Shown: in pieces, positions 1 to 5,097 of the stretch | Position numbering within the stretch: position 1 is the stretch's first letter | How the letters are laid out: every line of letters begins with the position of its first letter | DNA from: Desulfobulbaceae bacterium | GTDB taxonomy: Bacteria; Desulfobacterota; Desulfobulbia; Desulfobulbales; Desulfobulbaceae | Length of the DNA: 5,097 nt | Reading direction: 5' to 3' | Assembly: GCA_030633145.1 (NCBI GenBank) | Contig: DAOVTM010000315.1 | Coordinates: 1-5,097 of the forward strand | Translations under genes and position numbers: made by a program | The notes under the pieces: generated by a model | What the model was told of the DNA's origin: nothing | Seen by the model: only the letters and a program-made list of their open reading frames with translations | Database searches by the model: none

Positions 1-546
1 GGCGAAATGAGTCTCATCTGCGACGAGGACATTGGTGCGACCATCCAGGCCAAAGAAGATTCGGAAATCTTAAATATTGACCAGCTTAACTTTAAATACA
101 TGCTGGATAAGTACCCGATTCTGCACCGTTATTTCACCAGGCTGATGGCTAAACGGTTGAGCCAGTCAAACAAGGTACGTTCCGAGGATTACGCCTCGGG
201 CATGATGGGAAAACTGGAAGAGATCCCGTCTGAGGCTCTGTTTCAGACCCTGCACGTCAACGCCAAGACCGGTATTCTGACCATTACTCAGCTTCCAGGG
301 GGAACCGCCCGTTTTTCCATGCGCCAGGGAGCTTTGATCAAGGCATCCTACAAGGGGCTGCATGGGGATGTTGCTTTTTTTGAAATCCTGCGGGAGAAAA
401 AGGGTCATTTCAAATTTAATCCCGGCTTACCGCCTGAAGATCTCGATGTGCCGGAACTAGGCTATTTCATGAAACTGCTCATGGAAGGTATGCAGCGGCT
501 GGATGAAGCTCCGGACAATACTGCAGAGGAAAACAAGGATAACTAA
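1..546 (+). CDS. Cyclic-nucleotide-binding-like domain + DUF4388 protein (5' end missing)
   Basis: The frame is open to the window edge, so this is the C-terminal part of a longer protein; the ATG at 7 lies inside a domain and is not the likely start. The first ~55 residues match the end of a CNMP-binding (CRP-like) fold: the GEMSLI start of the phosphate-binding cassette, then IQAKEDSEIL and a C-terminal helix ending MAKRL. From about codon 68 to 145 (GMMGKLEEIP, then KTGILTI, RFSMRQGALIKA, GHFKFNPGLPP) it resembles DUF4388 (PATAN-type), common in deltaproteobacterial signalling proteins and thought to mediate protein contacts. The cassette arginine that normally holds the cyclic phosphate is replaced (DIGAT where PRAAT is usual), so classical cAMP binding is doubtful. 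The charged tail ends EENKDN. The role is probably as a cytoplasmic signalling adaptor; the ligand is unknown. The stop overlaps the convergent cobO stop. Confidence 0.85.
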   Translation, partial: GEMSLICDEDIGATIQAKEDSEILNIDQLNFKYMLDKYPILHRYFTRLMAKRLSQSNKVRSEDYASGMMGKLEEIPSEALFQTLHVNAKTGILTITQLPGGTARFSMRQGALIKASYKGLHGDVAFFEILREKKGHFKFNPGLPPEDLDVPELGYFMKLLMEGMQRLDEAPDNTAEENKDN

Positions 547-1073
547 AATTCTACCCCTTTCTGTGCCTTGACACCGCTGGCATAGGGATGTTTTATTTCC
601 CTCATCTCAGTTACCAGATCTGCGGCCTGAATGAGTTTATCCCCTGCACCTCGACCGGTTACTATAATGTGCATGGCCGGATCACGACTGGTAAGCACCT
701 CGACCATCTCCTCCTCCTCGATCATTGAATAGCTTGCCAGATAGGTCAGCTCATCCAGTACCACAAGTTGGTGTTGGTTGTCGGCAATGGCCTTTCTGGC
801 TAACTGCCAGCCTTCCCTGGCAATGGCGATATCCTTTTCCAGATCATCGGATTTCCAGGTAAAGCCCCGTCCCATGACATGAAAGTCAAGAAGATCCTTA
901 AAGCGGTCTGCTGCGGTCAGCTCTCCATACTGCCAACTGCCCTTGATAAACTGAATGAAACAAACCCGTTGCCCATGTCCAATAGCCCGCATGGTCATCC
1001 CCAGAGCCGCAGTGGTCTTTCCCTTGCCGTTGCCGGTAAACACCAGCAGTAATCCCTTTCCCCTGTCAGTCAT
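543..1073 (-). CDS. cobO: Cob(I)yrinic acid a,c-diamide adenosyltransferase (CobA/CobO/BtuR family)
   Basis: This cytoplasmic enzyme transfers the 5'-deoxyadenosyl group of ATP to the cobalt of reduced corrinoids, in de novo synthesis or salvage of adenosylcobalamin. The 176-aa product has the family's P-loop TGNGKGKTTAA at residues 13-23, a Walker-B-like VVLDELTY at 104-111, the late motif VTGRGAGDKLIQAADLVTEM at 138-157, and the diagnostic C-terminus IKHPYASGVKAQKGVEF. The ATG at 1073 was chosen because the family begins just before the P-loop and a strong Shine-Dalgarno sequence (GGAGGG, 5 nt away) precedes it. A longer in-frame extension to 1181 would only re-read the upstream gene. The start overlaps the stop of the RNA methyltransferase by 8 nt, so the two are probably translationally coupled. 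The N-terminal arm is short compared with Salmonella CobA (~196 aa), which I regard as normal for the short CobO forms. The TAG stop lies inside the end of the convergent gene. Confidence 0.95.
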   Translation of the reverse strand: MTDRGKGLLLVFTGNGKGKTTAALGMTMRAIGHGQRVCFIQFIKGSWQYGELTAADRFKDLLDFHVMGRGFTWKSDDLEKDIAIAREGWQLARKAIADNQHQLVVLDELTYLASYSMIEEEEMVEVLTSRDPAMHIIVTGRGAGDKLIQAADLVTEMREIKHPYASGVKAQKGVEF

Positions 1074-1689
1074 TGGTTCCCTCCAAACCCTGTTTTTCCA
1101 TGTTGACTTGTCTGATTTTGCGGGCCTGCACCTGGGGCATGCCGTCATCTGTTGGCCTGCCGTGTTGACGGACATACTCATAGAGAACTATGGATGCTGC
1201 CACACTGACATTCAAGCTTTGCACATGACCCCACTGGGGGATAGATAACCCTTTGATGTCGGAATAATCAGCACGGTCAAAACTGATGCCGAATTCCTCA
1301 TGTCCCAGGATAAAGGCTGTTTTTTCCGCAAAGGAACAGTTGCCCATCAGCGTTGAACAGCTCGGTTCCAGCACCAGCAGGGAATATCCTTGCTTACGCA
1401 GCACCTGGTAACAGGAGGCAAAGTTCTGGTGCATATAAAAGGATACCCAACGCACTGAACCCTTGGCCGGGTCAGGGTCAAAGGGACAGCCCCCTATCAG
1501 GTGAATCTCCCGGGCCGCAAAGGCGTCTGCCGAGCGAAATATCTTGCCCACATTGAAATCCGGTTTTAATCCGTCTAACACCAGCACGCATTTATGCAAG
1601 CCGGGAGCAGCACTGGCCATGCTTCGTCGTCGTGCCCTTTCAAAACGGGTTGCAATATCCTGACGTTTGTTGTACCGTTTTCTTCCCAT
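1066..1689 (-). CDS. SpoU/TrmH-family RNA 2'-O-methyltransferase
   Basis: This is a SAM-dependent ribose methyltransferase of the SPOUT (trefoil-knot) superfamily, acting on tRNA or rRNA. All three SpoU motifs are visible in the 207-aa product: motif 1 NVGKIFRSADAF (46-57), with N46 and R52 spaced as the catalytic Asn/Arg pair of TrmH; motif 2 FILGHEEFGIS (126-136); motif 3 IPQWGHVQSLNVSVAASIVLYE (150-171), with S158 and N160. It has a short basic N-terminus (RKRYNKRQ) and no separate L30e-like substrate-binding domain as in RlmB or TsnR, so it is closer in build to small TrmH-type enzymes. The target nucleotide cannot be read from sequence, so I give no symbol. The ATG at 1689 is preceded by AGAGGG close to the start. 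It is the first gene of a two-gene unit with cobO; no functional tie between the two is evident. Confidence 0.92.
   Translation of the reverse strand: MGRKRYNKRQDIATRFERARRRSMASAAPGLHKCVLVLDGLKPDFNVGKIFRSADAFAAREIHLIGGCPFDPDPAKGSVRWVSFYMHQNFASCYQVLRKQGYSLLVLEPSCSTLMGNCSFAEKTAFILGHEEFGISFDRADYSDIKGLSIPQWGHVQSLNVSVAASIVLYEYVRQHGRPTDDGMPQVQARKIRQVNMEKQGLEGTND
1079..1084 (-). promoter_or_regulatory. Ribosome binding site of cobO, inside the upstream gene
   Basis: On the - strand GGAGGG lies 5 nt before the ATG at 1073, within the last codons of the RNA methyltransferase gene. It decides the cobO start in favour of 1073 over in-frame upstream methionines and supports coupled translation. Confidence 0.75.
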
Positions 1690-1738
1690 TTACCCTCTAC
1701 TTTTTTTACATTTCCGCTATTGTTCTTTTTAGCAACTC

Positions 1739-1767
1739 GTTGTACTCTAGGAGAGAAAAAATAACAA
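1739..1767 (-). promoter_or_regulatory. Candidate sigma70-type promoter for the methyltransferase-cobO unit
   Basis: On the - strand TTGTTA (1762-1767) and TACAAC (1739-1744) are separated by exactly 17 nt; each matches 4 of 6 consensus bases. Transcription would start near 1732, about 43 nt before the ATG at 1689. It is a pattern match only, helped by its position in the divergent intergenic region. Confidence 0.35.
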
Positions 1768-1881
1768 CCAACTGTGCGGGTGTCTTCTTGTGAATTCATC
1801 CGCAGATGATACCGATTCTCGCAGGAAACAGCAAGGATTGTTCTATCTCTTTGTTCATCCATGTTCTCTGCGAATAAAAAT

Positions 1882-1887
1882 AAAGGA
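1882..1887 (+). promoter_or_regulatory. Ribosome binding site supporting a GTG start
   Basis: AAAGGA lies 8 nt before the GTG at 1896. It supports that GTG as the start, which places the first CxxC motif near the N-terminus. Confidence 0.6.
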
Positions 1888-1895
1888 TCTCATTT

Positions 1896-2408
1896 GTGAA
1901 ACAGAACACCCCTCCCTGCTGCCTTCTCTGCGGATCACTGGATAAGGTCTCTGAAAAGAGTGGCAGCCTTCTCTGTGGACGATGTCAATACACCCTAGAG
2001 CGTGCAGAAAAACACCCAGAGGTTTTGCACAGCCTGCTCCAGCAAGGCAAAGATGCCCCCCCTCAAGCCAAACCAGCTATCGAGTTGCCGGATGTCCTTG
2101 ACGGCAAGCGTTACAGAACCATTGACCGGGACAATAACAAGTGGTATCTTTCCATCAGTGAGGTTGATAATCAACCTGTTGAGGTCTTTGCTTCCACCGC
2201 ATTTGACCGTGATCACGAGCTGCAGTCGCGTATCTCCAACCTGACCACGATCACCAGGCTGATCTCGCTCATTCTCCGCCATATATTTCTCAGTGAGACT
2301 ATTACGATGGAGAAATGTTTAAAACAGATAAAGCGCAGCTCCCGCAACAAAAATGATTTACCTGATATGCTCTATCGAATACTGAGCCAGTATCACAATA
2401 AGGTATGA
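1896..2408 (+). CDS. Zinc-ribbon protein with a TSCPD-like (NrdJ C-terminal-like) domain, function unknown
   Basis: I do not recognise a named gene. The 170-aa product starts at GTG with a good ribosome binding site. Residues 9-30 form a likely zinc ribbon: C9-x2-C12, a 14-residue loop, C27-x2-C30. A linker rich in Pro and Ala (about 52-66) follows. Residues ~70-147 (GKRYRTID, WYLSISEVDNQPVEVFAS, ITRLISLILRH, CLKQIKRSS) follow the pattern of the TSCPD domain of vitamin-B12-dependent ribonucleotide reductases, in which a 'YVTVN...GxPxEVF' strand pair leads into an '...RLISLALR' helix and a 'xxQLKGI' end. The namesake TSCPD cysteine is not obvious. There is no signal peptide or membrane segment, so it is cytoplasmic. 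It may bind nucleic acid or a nucleotide or regulate an enzyme; this is inference. The downstream heptad repeat begins in its stop codon, and the next gene also begins with a zinc ribbon. Confidence 0.8.
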   Translation: MKQNTPPCCLLCGSLDKVSEKSGSLLCGRCQYTLERAEKHPEVLHSLLQQGKDAPPQAKPAIELPDVLDGKRYRTIDRDNNKWYLSISEVDNQPVEVFASTAFDRDHELQSRISNLTTITRLISLILRHIFLSETITMEKCLKQIKRSSRNKNDLPDMLYRILSQYHNKV

Positions 2409-2463
2409 GATGTGAGTTATGAGTTGTGAGTACGAAAAACTCACAACTCAACACTCAACACTC
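2407..2463. repeat. Inverted repeat / hairpin built of heptads
   Basis: The arms at 2420-2431 and 2439-2450 are a perfect 12-bp inverted repeat (TGAGTTGTGAGT and its complement) around the 7-nt loop ACGAAAA. With 5 mismatches the arms extend to 25 bp each (2407-2431 and 2439-2463). The left arm reads as heptads GAGATGT, GAGTTAT, GAGTTGT and the right arm as ACTCACA, ACTCAAC, ACTCAAC. As RNA it could fold at the end of the 170-aa gene. No U-tract follows, so it is not a canonical intrinsic terminator, though it may protect or separate transcripts. Confidence 0.85.
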
Positions 2464-2502
2464 AATTCTCAACACTCAATACTCAAAAACTCAATACTCA
2501 AT
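2439..2502 (+). repeat. Heptanucleotide tandem repeat, consensus ACTCAAY
   Basis: Nine consecutive units can be read: ACTCACA, ACTCAAC, ACTCAAC, ACTCAAT, TCTCAAC, ACTCAAT, ACTCAAA, then one slipped A, ACTCAAT, ACTCAAT. The tract ends 8 nt before the ATG at 2511. The top strand has no G from 2435 to 2512. Short heptameric repeats of this kind (STRR-like) occur dispersed in intergenic regions of some bacteria. The unit length drives the spurious peptide (NTQHSILNTQYS) read from 2426 on the + strand. Confidence 0.9.
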
Positions 2503-2510
2503 AACTCTAC

Positions 2511-4889
2511 ATGATACTCTTTTGCGAAGAATGCGGTCAAAGAAATGCCGTCCGGGTGTCCCCGGTCATGGTGGAAAGCAACGGATTTACCTGTCAGCAC
2601 TGCGATTTTCTCAGCCCGTTCCCTTTTCTTGACAAGGAAAAAAAGAGTACCTCCAAGACCACTACCCTGAGCTGGACACCCGATGCCCTGCAATATACTT
2701 CCGATTCAAACAGTGAGATCAATTCGCTCAACCTGAAATTCACGGTTCCAGATAGTGCCAAGCCGGATCTTGAAGTCAAACCGTTTCGGAGCTTCGAGGA
2801 TATACTCACCGTAGAACAGGCGTCACCTACCAGCTTTACTGTTGCCCTGAAGTCGCCAGATAAATTGAGGAGAGAAGTTCCCGAATTTAACGGCCCAGGA
2901 CTTATTTACTGTGAATCGTCCACAACCACCTGGGGAATAATCCCGTTGATTCTGGAACGGAAGAAAATTCCAGGGGAAACCGGTGGCAAAGAGGCACCAC
3001 TGACAGAGAAGACCAGTAACGAGGCTCTTCTTCTTCAACAGCTTTACCGAAGAGATACCCAGCTACAGCAGCTCAAGGACATCTCCGGCAGGATGCGAAA
3101 AGAACTCAGTGTTACCCGCCAGATCATGACCTACCAGCACAACGGTGTCCTCTTCATAAACGTCAGGGAACAGATTATTTACGCAAACCCTGTTTTTTGT
3201 ACCCTTACCGGGGTCAGCATGAAGAATATCCGGGGTAAGGGACTCTCCTATTTTGTCTACCTTCCTAAGAGTTCCAAAATGAGTCTGGATGAGGTGCTGC
3301 ACCAGTCCAGACAAAAGGGTAGCTGGCAGGGTGAGGGGTTGTTGCGGAGCAGTTCCAGCACTCCATTATCCTGTACTGTTATCATTACTTACACTCAGGC
3401 TGATGGTGAAGACAAGGCAGAGGGACTTGTCTGCCAGTTTCTTCAGAGTGAGATGCTGACAGGCTCTGCTTCCCCGGAAAGCATTGAGCCGGATAAGAAG
3501 CCAATCAGAGAGGAAGAAGAGTCCACTGCTGATATATCCCGCGACCGTTTGACCGGTCTGCCGGATCGCCCCTCCTTTCAGCACCAGCTGGCCGCTGACA
3601 TCGAGGTCGCAAAGGAGGCCAAAACCCAGGTTGGTCTGGTCTATGTTGATCTGGATCATTTTAAACGAATTAACCAGTTGTTCGGGCCGGGATTCGGGGA
3701 CAAGGTACTGATCTCTATTTCCACCATGCTGCAGCAATGTGGCGATGCTGCTGGCTCTGAATTCGTGGCCCGGCTGAGTGGTGATGAGTTTGCCGTCATT
3801 GTGCCTCCCCCGGCAAAACCGGAAAAGGTGCAGGAGCTGGTTGATCGCATCCTGGACAAGTTCAGCCACCCCTTTATAAACGAGGCTCGTCACATCTTCA
3901 TTACCCCCAGCCTGGGGGTAAGCATCTATCCTGACAACAGCGAGAACCCCCTGGAACTCCTCCGTAATGCTGATACAGCCATGGAAATGGCCAAGGCCAA
4001 GGGCGGCAACAGGAGCAGTAGCTGGAACGCCACCATGAATACCCAGGCAGTTCAGAACCTGCACCTGGAAAAGGACCTGCGCAAGGCGGTTGCCGATGAC
4101 GGGCTGATCAATTTTTATCAGCCCCAGGTGGACATGCAGACCGGGGCAGTCATCGGTATGGAGGCTCTGGCGCGCTGGGAGCATCCTATCCAGGGCTTGA
4201 TGTCACCGGCAGTCTTTATTCCCATTGCCGAGAGTACCGGACTTATTGAAAAACTAGGTATAGACCTGGTGCGTCAGGCCTGTGTTCAAGGGCAGGAATG
4301 GCGGAGACTCGGGTATAGAAAATTTACCATGGCTGTCAATCTTTCCGGTCGCCTGCTGCGGCGGGACGACCTCTATGAGCAGATTATGGACTGCATTGAG
4401 AGTACCGGATTTCCAGCGGAAAATCTGGAGGTGGAGTTTACCGAGGGAGTCCTTATTGAAAATCTTGATTACACCATAGAACTGATCCGGAAATGGCGGG
4501 AAAAAGGGATCAAGATGGCCATTGATGACTTTGGCACCGGTTACTCGTCCCTGACCTATCTACAGCGTTTTGAGGTCGATAAGATCAAAATTGACCGTTC
4601 TTTTATTATGAATATCACTGAGAATGAGACAGACGCTGCCATTGTCATGGGCATTATTGCCATTGCCAATAAACTGGGATTTAAGGTCATTGCCGAGGGC
4701 ATTGAGACTGAAGGACATTTGAAATTATTACAGGGGATCAACTGTGATGAAGGGCAGGGGTTCCTGTTCAGCCAACCGGTTCCAGCCGACAAGATGAAGA
4801 CCATTCTCCTGCGCGACTCCAGCGTGGCTCTGACTCATAAGCGGGTGACAGACAGGTTTTATACTATCCTTGCCAGTGACGGGTTATAG
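2511..4889 (+). CDS. Zinc ribbon-PAS-GGDEF-EAL cyclic di-GMP signalling protein
   Basis: This 792-aa soluble protein probably breaks down, and possibly makes, c-di-GMP. An N-terminal zinc ribbon (C5-x2-C8, C28-x2-C31) is followed by ~130 residues I cannot assign, a short coiled-coil-like stretch (~168-203), and a PAS-like domain (~204-312, GVLFINVREQIIYANPVFC). GGDEF domain (~343-505): metal ligands D380 and D425 and guanine-contact positions N388 and D397 are kept, but the signature is SGDEF (423-427) and the RxxD inhibitory site is AGSE (414-417). EAL domain (~517-765): EAL (551-553), N610, EFTE (642-645), DDFGTG (672-677), KID (693-695), E729 and Q749 are all present, so phosphodiesterase activity is likely. 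An in-frame TAA at 2502-2504 leaves ATG 2511 as the only early start, and it has no Shine-Dalgarno. There is no membrane segment, so input presumably comes through the PAS or zinc ribbon. Confidence 0.93.
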   Translation: MILFCEECGQRNAVRVSPVMVESNGFTCQHCDFLSPFPFLDKEKKSTSKTTTLSWTPDALQYTSDSNSEINSLNLKFTVPDSAKPDLEVKPFRSFEDILTVEQASPTSFTVALKSPDKLRREVPEFNGPGLIYCESSTTTWGIIPLILERKKIPGETGGKEAPLTEKTSNEALLLQQLYRRDTQLQQLKDISGRMRKELSVTRQIMTYQHNGVLFINVREQIIYANPVFCTLTGVSMKNIRGKGLSYFVYLPKSSKMSLDEVLHQSRQKGSWQGEGLLRSSSSTPLSCTVIITYTQADGEDKAEGLVCQFLQSEMLTGSASPESIEPDKKPIREEEESTADISRDRLTGLPDRPSFQHQLAADIEVAKEAKTQVGLVYVDLDHFKRINQLFGPGFGDKVLISISTMLQQCGDAAGSEFVARLSGDEFAVIVPPPAKPEKVQELVDRILDKFSHPFINEARHIFITPSLGVSIYPDNSENPLELLRNADTAMEMAKAKGGNRSSSWNATMNTQAVQNLHLEKDLRKAVADDGLINFYQPQVDMQTGAVIGMEALARWEHPIQGLMSPAVFIPIAESTGLIEKLGIDLVRQACVQGQEWRRLGYRKFTMAVNLSGRLLRRDDLYEQIMDCIESTGFPAENLEVEFTEGVLIENLDYTIELIRKWREKGIKMAIDDFGTGYSSLTYLQRFEVDKIKIDRSFIMNITENETDAAIVMGIIAIANKLGFKVIAEGIETEGHLKLLQGINCDEGQGFLFSQPVPADKMKTILLRDSSVALTHKRVTDRFYTILASDGL

Positions 4890-5097
4890 TGAAATTTTGG
4901 ATAGTTGTCGCCTTTTCATGAAGAGTTGTGTGTGGGCAAGATTTGTCTTCTTGGTACTTATTGTCATTTGTGCGGATGTTATCCTGTAACACATCAAAAA
5001 TAATTGTTAGTGGGTAAGATAGAGCCAACCCATAACGTATCAGGTGTTAATTCTTTTTTTAAGTGTTGCAAAGAAAGTACATAATCAGCCGTTAGCA
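4890..5097. other. AT-rich intergenic tail, no supported gene
   Basis: This stretch follows the c-di-GMP gene to the window edge. It contains a weak inverted repeat (GTTA-TGGGT at 5006-5015 with a bulged G at 5010, pairing with ACCCA-TAAC at 5028-5036, 12-nt loop) and a run of seven T at 5054-5060. The T run is 17 nt beyond the stem, too far for a canonical intrinsic terminator. A 23-codon open frame at 4918-4989 encodes a hydrophobic peptide but has no ribosome binding site. Nothing else could be assigned. Confidence 0.4.

Larger units (their letters stand above)
1690..1895. other. Divergent intergenic region
   Basis: This 206-bp stretch separates the - strand methyltransferase from the + strand zinc-ribbon gene. 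It must hold promoters for both directions. A - strand candidate is listed separately. On the + strand TTGTTC (1850-1855) and TAAAAA (1874-1879), 18 nt apart, is a weak possibility, but its start would fall on the ribosome binding site of the next gene, so I do not call it. A - strand open frame from 1862 to 1575 runs through the region, but it overlaps the methyltransferase out of frame and resembles no family I know. I see no RNA gene here. Confidence 0.5.

Noticed and set aside
1074..1181. N-terminal extension of cobO by 36 codons
   Set aside because: The family starts just before the P-loop, the extension lies in the methyltransferase coding sequence, and the ATG at 1073 has a strong ribosome binding site.
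1575..1862. 95-codon - strand frame across the divergent intergenic region
   Set aside because: It overlaps the start of the RNA methyltransferase gene out of frame and shows no recognisable motif.
2407..2463. Intrinsic terminator
   Set aside because: The stem is A/T-rich at intervals and no U-tract follows; it is better described as a repeat-derived hairpin.
2407..2510. CRISPR array
   Set aside because: The units are 7 bp and contiguous with no spacers; no cas gene is present.
2426..2632. Short + strand frame whose translation begins with NTQHS/NTQYS repeats
   Set aside because: It is a translation of the heptad DNA repeat running out of frame into the c-di-GMP gene; it is not a protein gene.
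3366..4184. Long antisense open frame (272 codons) on the - strand within the GGDEF-EAL gene
   Set aside because: It lies wholly opposite a well-supported coding region with clear domain motifs; its translation resembles no family I know.
5006..5060. Terminator after the c-di-GMP gene
   Set aside because: The stem is short with a bulge and a 12-nt loop, and the T run lies 17 nt beyond it.
5060..5097. Integron-like recombination site suggested by the terminal GTTAGCA
   Set aside because: It does not fit the GTTRRRY core and no paired inverse core is visible in the window.

Overview
The window looks like a piece of a Gram-negative, anaerobe-type chromosome of near-even base composition. The protein flavour suggests Desulfobacterota (old Deltaproteobacteria), perhaps Desulfobulbales: a cyclic-nucleotide-binding-like domain fused to DUF4388, a short CobO, and a multidomain c-di-GMP protein. 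This placement is an inference from family resemblance, not from a marker gene.

Layout. (1) Positions 1-546, + strand: the 3' part of a CNBD-like/DUF4388 protein, cut by the window edge. (2) Positions 543-1689, - strand: a two-gene unit, a SpoU/TrmH-family RNA 2'-O-methyltransferase followed by cobO, whose start overlaps the methyltransferase stop by 8 nt. The cobO stop overlaps the stop of gene 1 tail to tail. (3) Positions 1690-1895: a divergent intergenic region with a plausible sigma70-type promoter for the - strand pair. (4) Positions 1896-2408, + strand: a GTG-started small protein with a CxxC/CxxC zinc ribbon and a region resembling the TSCPD domain of class II ribonucleotide reductases. 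(5) Positions 2407-2510: a heptanucleotide repeat tract, folded around a 12-bp perfect inverted repeat, that fills the whole gap up to the next start codon. (6) Positions 2511-4889, + strand: a 792-aa soluble zinc ribbon-PAS-GGDEF-EAL protein whose EAL domain looks intact and whose GGDEF domain reads SGDEF without an I-site. (7) Positions 4890-5097: a non-coding AT-rich tail with no clear gene.

How the parts may work together. The ends of the window are signalling genes (a CNBD-like/DUF4388 protein and a c-di-GMP enzyme); the middle is housekeeping (RNA methylation and cobalamin adenosylation). The two + strand genes on either side of the repeat both begin with a CxxC/CxxC zinc ribbon. CobO makes the adenosylcobalamin used by class II ribonucleotide reductases, and the divergent neighbour resembles the C-terminal domain of those enzymes; this is a suggestive but unproven link. 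I see no clear undescribed multi-gene system. The most unusual item is the heptad repeat/hairpin that has taken over the leader of the c-di-GMP gene, leaving it without a visible ribosome binding site.
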